DNA from: Ryuthela nishihirai
Lineage: Eukaryota; Arthropoda; Arachnida; Araneae; Heptathelidae
DNA: 64,000 nucleotides
Direction of reading: 5' to 3'
Assembly: GCA_038380435.1 (NCBI GenBank)
Contig: JAWZYU010000018.1
Coordinates: forward strand, 49,152,251-49,216,250
A model generated the notes under the pieces. That model did no database searches. It had not been told where the DNA came from and saw nothing but the letters and a program-made list of their open reading frames with translations. Below, one piece after another: positions 56,660 through 64,000 of the stretch. The translations under genes were made by a program, and so were the position numbers. The first letter of the stretch is position 1. The number at the start of each line of letters is the position of its first letter.

Positions 56660-57625
56660 AATAATAAAATACGAAATCTACAATTGGTTTAATTAAAAAA
56701 AAAAATCAGCATTGTCATAATTCAATACTTATTGCTTATTTGTTTGACACCAACATTCATTTTATTACTGGATTAAAAATATCATGATGCTTAGTAATTA
56801 GACATTTCCTAACTGAAATAGGTTTCGATAACAATTCTTTAGTTTGTCTGGTATCTATCACAAAACGTTCTAATCAATTATGGCTTCATTTTTTTTTTAA
56901 GATATTTGTTCCTCTTTCGTACAAAATGTAAAAAAGATAAAAAAATCAACGCAAGATAATTATTTTAATGCATTTCAATTTTGTTAGTTTCACAAGTGAT
57001 GCTTTGTTGGAGTTCCCTTTATCTTTCAAGAATAAAACTCAGCCAATCATAGATTCGTTGTGAATTTTTTCCGCGTTAAAGGAAAAAACATCACCTCCCA
57101 GTGTTCTTAAATTCCATTTTTGTCTTCATTTGCAAAAAGCGTTAGATTGTACGCTAAACAATGGACGGAATAAAGACAACCTTTTCGGAAGCCTCAGAAA
57201 CTCGACGAATGAAAACGCAGTGAGCGTGATTACATTGCCAAACGTTAAGCATGATATTTAAATTTGTCCCCTTTCCGACGTAAAAAAATTCTGTTTTTTT
57301 TTTTTAAACTCCAAGCAGATGCGTCGTTGATACGTGTTTTACTCGTATTTGGGAAATGCGAGCTGTAAGAGGTTTTCTTTTTCTTTCATCTTCATTCTTT
57401 CATTTTATGCGAGACTAAAAACTAAACTGTGATTGTTCTTTTTTTTTACCTAAAGAGTAGCTGTGTTCTCTATACTCGTTTAGAGATTGGTTCTCATTTT
57501 CTTGCCCAGGCATGAATTTATCGAGCCTGCGCCCGAAACATTTCGATAGTTATTGAGCCCACTTGGGGGAAAAATTATTTCATGCATCATAAAATGTATT
57601 TTCAGAAATGCATGCAGTTAAAAAA
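56660..57625. other. No recognised gene
   Basis: AT-rich spacer; homopolymer A and T tracts only. Confidence 0.4.
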
Positions 57626-57631
57626 TGAAAA

Positions 57632-58012
57632 AAGGCCTTCCAAGTCGGTAACGCGCCAGGCTCGTAATCTGCAGTTCCCAGGTTCGAGTCCCAGCTGAGT
57701 CAGCGTTGAGATTTATCTCTGCAAAATTCCCCGCCCTGCCCATGGGCAGTAGGGGACACCGATGGGCTTGGAAAGACTGCCGTCCGTCGGATGGGACGTT
57801 AAGCCGTGACTCCGTGTGCGGGAGAGCCATACCCTGTGCACGTTAAAGAACATGCTGGATGACCTTGACGGCTGGCTACCATCTGTCTCCGAACAGTTCC
57901 AATGGATCCCCTCCCCCAACCTTCTCTGAGCCTCCGGGGTCCTTGTGACCTGGACAATTAGCCCATTGTGTGCAAAAAAGTGCCGCTCAGAGGTAAAACA
58001 ACCAACCTTGCC
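57632..58012 (+). repeat. SINE family A copy, plus strand
   Basis: Head 'acgcgccaggctcgtaatct', B box 'aggttcgagtccc', full body, and the conserved tail ending 'tgccgctcagaggtaaaaca'. Near full length. Confidence 0.9.
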
Positions 58013-58019
58013 ACTAAAG

Positions 58020-58165
58020 AAAAACACAAGATCTGCGAGGAAGGAGAGGCTTCAGCATAAAACAACAAAACTGTTGCAACGGGAACCGGGTTCAACCCGA
58101 TGCTTGAATGCAGTTCCCGTTGATCAGTTGTGAAGCGCGCTAACCACTCGTTCACCGAGATGGAT
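58020..58165 (-). repeat. SINE family B-related copy
   Basis: 'gcgcgctaaccactcgttca' (A-box side), 'gaaccgggttcaacccgatg' (B-box region), 'agatctgcgaggaaggagag'. Directly abuts the 3' end of the SINE A copy. Confidence 0.65.
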
Positions 58166-58834
58166 CATAGAGTTAAACCATTTTTTCAGTCTTCATAATA
58201 GACGCTTTTAAACACTTTAAAATAACTATAATTATTATAAAAGAAAAAGAAAATATTAATGTTACTTGGAACGAGAATTGAGAACTTCTAGAAACAATTT
58301 TTAGAAAATGAAAATTGTTTATAGCATCGTTATAAATGATAAGAACTATTCGTTAAAGAAATAGAAACTAAATACCTTAGAAAGGATCAAAGGTTGAATT
58401 TTGCTATTTTTTATTATTAAAGAATGATTAAAAAGTCTAAATAATAATTCAGAAGAAATCATTCATTTTATATAATTGACTTATTATTTTCAAAATTGTA
58501 AGAAAAGTTAGAAATTTTAATTTTGACTGTGCCTTAAAAATGCGGGTCCAAACTCATTTATTTGGCATCTCGTTGTATCGCAGATATGAAGTTTTTATAC
58601 TCTGTACATTAAAGTATCGTTATCCTTAGAGAACTAGAGATTTCTTGTTCTATAAGTATTACAACGGAAGTGCCAAACTTAAAACAATGCAATTTCAGTA
58701 AATTATTGTAGACTAGACCATCAAAGACACTGAACATTTATCCTCCTCAATATTAAATCCATTTACTTTGGCAAAACGTATAATACTGCAATCACAGGTT
58801 AGAACTTCATATTTGTTACAGGAAACCCCCCCAC

Positions 58835-58990
58835 CACAGCCCTCTTCGGGGACGTCTCAGTCGATAGAGTCTTAGAGTCTAGAGCCATTCGTTTCCAAAC
58901 AAATGATTCCCCCTTTTGCCTACTGTCTGTGAGACCTTAGGTCCTTTGGACTGCCCATTGTGATAAAAAAAAGTGCTACTCAGAGCATAA
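58835..58990 (+). repeat. SINE family A tail fragment
   Basis: 'gagaccttaggtcctttgga', 'ctgcccattgtgataaaaaa' and 'agtgctactcagagc' follow the SINE A 3' third. Strongly diverged. Confidence 0.55.
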
Positions 58991-58994
58991 ACTC

Positions 58995-60120
58995 AGGTAA
59001 ACATATTTTTGAAAGAAGGGAAGAATGATGTAGAAATCAAATTTTCATTTAAAGATGATTGAAATAATAATGAAATGCGCATTTAAACCATTAATAAACG
59101 TACTTATACACTCCATGAGAAGTAGGTTGGCTAATCACATTTTTTTCACAATAATTATTCTCGCTTTTTCTACATATTATAACAAATAACTTAGTTTCCC
59201 TATATTTTATAACAAATAACTTAGTTTCCCTATATTTAGCCCAATTATTTTTAGAAGAATGAATTACGTTTTTTATTTGCTAAAACAGGCATGACCCTTC
59301 AATAGGCAGTAACTTGAAATATATTCATCAGATAGAAACCATTTGAAAAGACATATATTACTGGATGGTGTTGTTGCTGTGACCTTCAGTACATAGATCA
59401 GAGAGGTGCAAGTAATCTTATGAAACAAAAAGTGGCTTTTTGGCCTTGTATTCCTCGTGTTAAACGTATCATTATGAATTAAACCTTTAAGTTCAAATCG
59501 TGTACGAATATTTCAATTCTTGTGACAGCATTCATAAACGGATTGAAAGATGTTGACAGATCAATTTGTAACGAACAACTTCCAACCTTTTTCGTTTTGG
59601 CAACTTTATTCCATAGCAAACGTAGTAAAAATCTCAGGAATGTGTGAAAACTTATAAATAAATCTTCAAGACAAAAAAAGGAAGTTTAAAATTTTCAGTT
59701 CCTTTTTACCTTGTTTTCAGAGAAAAAAAGACGAACTAATGTTTTAACTTTATTAACATTTGCGTTTCTAACCTTTAGAGATAGATTAAAAATTCTATTT
59801 AAGTTGGGTAAATTGATGAAATATTAACTAAACTTTGATGTTATATTTGATTATATTGATGAAATATTGATGAAATATTATTGATGATTTGATGAAATAT
59901 TACTAAAAATTAGATTTTTTTAACCTCCTAATAGCTTTGATGGTGCAGTCTAAGGGTAGAAAAGTTAGAAAAATACAGAGATTTACAGGGGGTGGTGGAA
60001 AAAGTAGTTCCTTTTTCGTTTTAAGAGATGAATGAAAAGTTCTTTTCGTGTTGTATATAATTGAATTTGAATTATAGCGCTCCCAAACGGTGATTACGTT
60101 TTCATCAATTCTGCCACTAA
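58995..60120. other. No recognised gene
   Basis: AT-rich. A small local repeat 'tataacaaataacttagttt' occurs twice at about 59178-59231, and 'tgatgaaatatta' clusters at 59813-59905. Confidence 0.4.
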
Positions 60121-60127
60121 TGCTTTA

Positions 60128-60505
60128 GTCGTAGTTGAGTTATGTTACCTCTGAGCGGCACTTTTTTTCGACATACTATTCTAAATAACTAGGTCACAAA
60201 GACACCAATGTTCAGAAAAGGTTGGGGAAGGAGCTCAACTCGACAAAAAATGGGAAATAGATGAAAGCTTCCGGTCAAGGCCATCCAGCACTTTTATTAA
60301 CGTGCACAGAGTATAGCTCTCCTGTACACGAGGTCACGTCTTAACGTTCCATTAGACGGATGCAGTCTTTTTAAGCCCAAAGATTCCCTCTTTCATAAAA
60401 AGAAGGAGAACGGGAGCTAACGGAAATCTCAATGCAGGGCCCAGTTAGGACTCAAATCTTGAAACATCGGATTACTCTGATGCGCTACTGACTGAGCAAA
60501 CTCTT
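60128..60505 (-). repeat. SINE family A copy
   Basis: Tail 'gttacctctgagcggcactt', body ('ggccatccagcacttttatt', 'acgtgcacagagtatagctc'), head near 60460-60500. Diverged, full length. Confidence 0.85.
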
Positions 60506-60599
60506 CTCCCCTCTTGTCGTAGTAAATATCTTCTTACTCATTTCCAGTATGTCGGATTTCACATGTTTTGTCGGCACTATTAATAATTATGGCTTTATA

Positions 60600-61171
60600 C
60601 ATTGGTTTCCATAAATTAAGGAAAATTCCTATATTAAGTCAATGGGAAGCTAACGTCAAAGCTCTACAACTTCTAAAATAAACTCTTTTTGTTTTGAAAA
60701 ATGTGATTTCAGATAAAGATCTCAATCAAATAAATCAATATATAGATTTTCAACAATATTTATTCAGTATTTAATGAGTTATGGAAGTTTGAATATTTAA
60801 CAACAGCAATGCCATTCTTAAGGAACTTATACAAAACTGAAGAATAGTGAAAGAATTCTTTGCATAAAGTTCTAAAATACATATTTATTTTATTAAACAC
60901 TTTTATACCATATTTATTACTAAGTTTTAATTAACTTCTGAAGTCAATTTTTGTGGCTGGCATTGTTATCGCTAAATATTCAAACTTCCATAATTCATTA
61001 AATATTGAACGAATAATGTTGAAAATCGAGATATTGATATATTTGATTAAGATCTTTATATGCAATCACATTTTTCAAAACAAAAAAACTTATTTCAGAA
61101 ATTATAGAGCTTTGACCTTAGCTTCCAGTTGACTTAACATAGGGATTTTCCTTAATTTATGGAAACCAGTG
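60600..61171. mobile_element. Tc1/mariner-type MITE with arms of about 210 bp (572 bp)
   Basis: Starts 'cattggtttccataaattaa' and ends with its complement 'ttaatttatggaaaccagtg'; TA at 60598-60599 and 61172-61173. The arms pair inward to about 60815 and 60955, including 'ttatggaagtttgaatattt'. The centre of about 140 bp is unique. Confidence 0.92.
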
Positions 61172-61183
61172 TATTACTCCATT

Positions 61184-61408
61184 CTCTAAATCAGTGGCTC
61201 TCAACCTTTTATACTTCACGTACCCCTTGGGAATGTGTATGTAACTGACGTATCCCTTGTATAGATAGATAAAACTATAGTTATAGTATAACAATGGTTA
61301 TTTTTACTTTGTTACTTTGTCTAGAGACTTTTGAGCTCTCACGGCGTACACCTAAAAATTTTACCGCGTACCACACGTCGAGAACCCCTTTAGTGACCTA
61401 CTCTAAAT
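61184..61408. mobile_element. hAT-type MITE (209 bp) with perfect 8-bp duplication
   Basis: CTCTAAAT at 61184-61191 and again at 61401-61408. The left end 'cagtggctctcaacctttt' is a classic hAT terminus; the right border holds the complementary 'cgagaacccctttagtg'. Inner 'cacgtacccc'/'gcgtaccacacg' also pair. Confidence 0.93.
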
Positions 61409-61653
61409 GACCGACGGGACCAACCCAACAAATCATCTCCCTATATAAGCAACTGCTCAATGATGATTGATAAAGGTTGATTTAGTCGACTGTGCGTTAA
61501 ACTTGAACTTTAGTCTTCACAAATTTGAGTCCCAACTATACATGCGTTGAAGTTGTTGAATTAGATGGACAGATCGTCCCCAATGTTCCGGTTAATATAT
61601 AAAATTTAAAAAAGGTGGCTAACGAGTTCACCATTATTCCAAAAAAATTAAAC

Positions 61654-62026
61654 CTCTCAAGCTACGTGGACGTGGATGACTGAGGTGGTATCGCGCCAGG
61701 CTTGTAATCTTCAGTTCTGATTCGAGTCCCAGACGGACCAACATTGAGATTTATCTCTGCAAAACTCCCCGTCCCGCCCTCGGTCAGTAGGGGATACCGA
61801 TCTGATGGACGTTAAGCCGTGGGCCCGTGTGTGTGAGAGCCATACCCTGTGTACGTTAAAGAACACTTTGGATGGCTTTGACGGGAAGCTACCCTGCGTC
61901 TCATAATAGCTGTCCAGTCTTCCTTCTATGAACCTTCGGGGACCTTATGACCTGGCCATTTAGTTTATTGTGTGCCAAAAAAGTGCCGCTCAGAGGTAAA
62001 ACAACAGAACCCAACTCTCAAGTTAC
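61654..62026 (+). repeat. SINE family A copy with target duplication
   Basis: Element 61666-62014. Flanks 'ctctcaagctac' (61654-61665) and 'ctctcaagttac' (62015-62026) differ at one base. Head 'tatcgcgccaggcttgtaat', tail 'gtgccgctcagaggtaaaac' followed by 'aacagaacccaa'. Confidence 0.92.
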
Positions 62027-62029
62027 TGT

Positions 62030-62824
62030 TAAGAATCTGGAGTCATTAGTAGTGCGTCACCTGCTATCCTTAGACATTAGAGTCCACCTAGCATTATTTC
62101 ACTAACTTTTGAGATGGTGGGTAAAACCTAACCTGGTATAAATCCCAGATTTATGCTTTTACGATGATTCTACTTTTTTTGCATATGTTCCACGTTTTAA
62201 AAGTTCAATCAGCAATTTGGATCTTGCTATTTACGCCATCACACAACTCACTACAATGATAGAGAAAAAAAATATTTCTGCAAGGAAATATTTCGCTGAC
62301 ATACGTTATGCCTATACGTTATGATAACTAAGAATTAGGATTGTATGTAATCTATATTAAACTATGATCATTTTTTGACTAATATAAGTACACTGTATGC
62401 AAGCATACCTAAACATTTACGCTAATAACATGATTATCGCAAATATTTGAGTTGTTTGTTAGTCATGTTTTGATCACATGAAAATAAACTCAAGTTTAAA
62501 ATATAGGTATACAAGAAGCTGCTCAAAAATGCTAATTTCTTTGTCTAATTTTGTCATTACTTGCATAATCAAAATATCTAATGCCAAAGATACTGCAAAA
62601 GCATCTAGAATGAAAGACATCAAGTTTTGTGTTATCTTGTTTGCAAAAAGAGTTCAAGTTCACTTACAATAGCAAATTTTAAAAAAGATAACCAAAGAGC
62701 CAAATTTTAACTACTTTCTCCAATATCCATAAATTCTTAAAAGTTCTCATAGCAATGCCTATTCTTATCCGTACTTCATACTGCATATTACCAGTATCCA
62801 TTGCGAAACTCCCGACATAATTTA
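62030..62824. other. No recognised gene (possible intron)
   Basis: AT-rich DNA downstream, on the minus strand, of the exon at 62831-63055. I could not identify a following exon here. Confidence 0.35.
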
Positions 62825-62830
62825 ACTCAC

Positions 62831-63055
62831 AAACCTGCTCCGGACATTCATAAGAACTGGAACACCACCAGCGTGACCAATTTGAACGACTTTATTCTTC
62901 TCTCTGTTAATCACCAACAATATACAACTGGTAGCATCATCAGCGCTAATGAGAGGATTAATCTCGTCAACATCGCTTGCCAAAAGAAGCAAATTAGAAG
63001 CATCCATGTCAGAAACGAGAGAATTCCTTGATATGTAGTCGACGCTCAACTGTTT
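62831..63055 (-). CDS. Exon of an NTAN1-like N-terminal asparagine amidohydrolase
   Basis: Minus-strand open segment ending in 'LISADDATSCILLVI', then 'QIGHAGGVPVLMNVRSRF'. NTAN1 deamidates N-terminal Asn to Asp in the Arg/N-degron pathway, and its nucleophilic Cys lies in a DDAT[TS]C motif followed by a VP[LV][ILM]MN segment. Both are present here with about the right spacing (five residues shorter). The coding run stops at a textbook splice donor, 'gtgagt' (62825-62830 read on the minus strand). A candidate acceptor 'gcgcacag' lies just upstream at 63056-63063, but it lacks a good pyrimidine tract, so the exon start is uncertain. The N-terminal half ('DYISRNSLVSDMDASNLLLL') is not diagnostic. 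Other exons were not found in this window. Confidence 0.55.
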
Positions 63056-63063
63056 CTGTGCGC

Positions 63064-64000
63064 TCTTGATGTCAGTTTACTTGTATTATTTCATTAAGGT
63101 TGTTACTAATAAACTTTGTATTTTTGTCTCTTAAGCTTTCTTTAATTGAACTATGACTCTTGAGCTTAAAGCCTCTTAAAGTACTGGTGCATTCAATAAA
63201 TCACTCAAGTTAATGACTTTGATTGATATGAGAGCCGTTTTAAACAAATTATGTGACAGTGCGAGTGGAGCGTCTGTTGATAGAGAATATCAAGAAAATA
63301 AATCGATCATACGTAGATTAGTGAACATGAGAAATGAATTTATACCATAATTCAGGCGTGTTCGCATATGAGCACAAAGGTATTAAATTAGCCATCAGTG
63401 AGTCACATGTAAACAAAACTCTACTACGGCTTTATTTTTACTATTTACTGCAGAATTCACTGTGTAGTATATTGTTGCGAAATTTCAATAATGATTACTT
63501 GATAGTACTCTGTGTCAAATAATTAAAGTGATACTCTGTTCTAAATAATCAAAGTGATGTAAAATAAATTTATTTAACAGATGAAACAAGATGTTTAAAA
63601 GAAGTATGATAATTTGAAAAATTGCTTAATGAATAAATGTTCAAACTACACTCATGTAAAATCATTAACTGATTAATTTGACATACAAGATAATTATTTT
63701 TAGTATAAGACTTAAGATATCTATAGCTGGATTAAATTCTTTTATTTTTCTTTTTGGCCTCTCATTACTACCACCGGTGAAACTAGGCTTCATCTTAGAC
63801 AAAATCTAAACAACTTATTACTTAATCTCACACAGCTACTAACTAAATGGCTGTTTGTCATAAACTCCTCCACAAGGCAGCATAAACCTACTTTCCGCGT
63901 ATATACGAAAAATCTGCGTTGAATTCAATTGCATTTCAAGCTTAACTGTCTGTTCTACTACAGTCATGACGTATTCTTCAAAACATGTAGAGCACCTCAT
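63064..64000. other. No recognised feature
   Basis: AT-rich sequence; on the minus strand it would be upstream intron or 5' region of the exon above. No further exon recognised. Confidence 0.35.

Overview
This is AT-rich animal nuclear DNA made up almost entirely of transposable elements. tRNA-derived SINEs, mariner/Tc1 and hAT elements, a LINE, a Polinton and one well-formed coding exon ending in a consensus splice donor all point to a metazoan. An arthropod, possibly a chelicerate, is my best guess, but nothing in the window fixes the species. There is no operon-like or bacterial sequence.

Layout: (1) 1-6650 is a very large foldback structure: two inverted arms of about 2.7 and 2.1 kb, full of short tandem repeats, around a repetitive loop of about 1.9 kb; its left end runs off the window. 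(2) 7.5-10.2 kb is a dead LINE on the minus strand whose ORF1 remnant is joined directly to its reverse transcriptase. (3) 12.1 kb holds a truncated histone H2A-like pseudogene, followed by a 27-bp minisatellite. (4) 19.3-20.5 kb is a satellite-like array (about 38 bp, higher order about 115 bp). (5) 20.6-30.6 kb is a decayed Polinton/Maverick, a virus-like self-synthesising DNA transposon. Its plus strand carries an unrecognised ORF, a PC4-like gene, the chromodomain end of the integrase, capsid genes, protease, packaging ATPase and two small ORFs. Protein-primed DNA polymerase B runs convergently on the minus strand. Most genes carry stops, frameshifts or deletions. (6) 30.6-62 kb is a mosaic of two abundant SINE families (called A and B here), Tc1/mariner copies at about 34.3, 41.0, 43.9 and 47.2 kb, MITEs with readable target-site duplications, hairpins and minisatellites. 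(7) At 62.8-63.1 kb on the minus strand is the only convincing host coding exon, resembling the catalytic-cysteine exon of protein N-terminal asparagine amidohydrolase (NTAN1).

The Polinton genes once formed one replication and packaging set: polymerase and integrase for copying and insertion; capsid proteins, protease and ATPase for particle assembly. As it stands the copy cannot be autonomous: the integrase core is absent, the ATPase has lost its Walker B region, and the polymerase is broken many times. A 36-37 bp SINE tail flanked by a 12-13 bp duplication sits inside the polymerase gene, so SINE family A was still active after the Polinton landed. Several SINE A copies contain private minisatellites built from SINE sequence.
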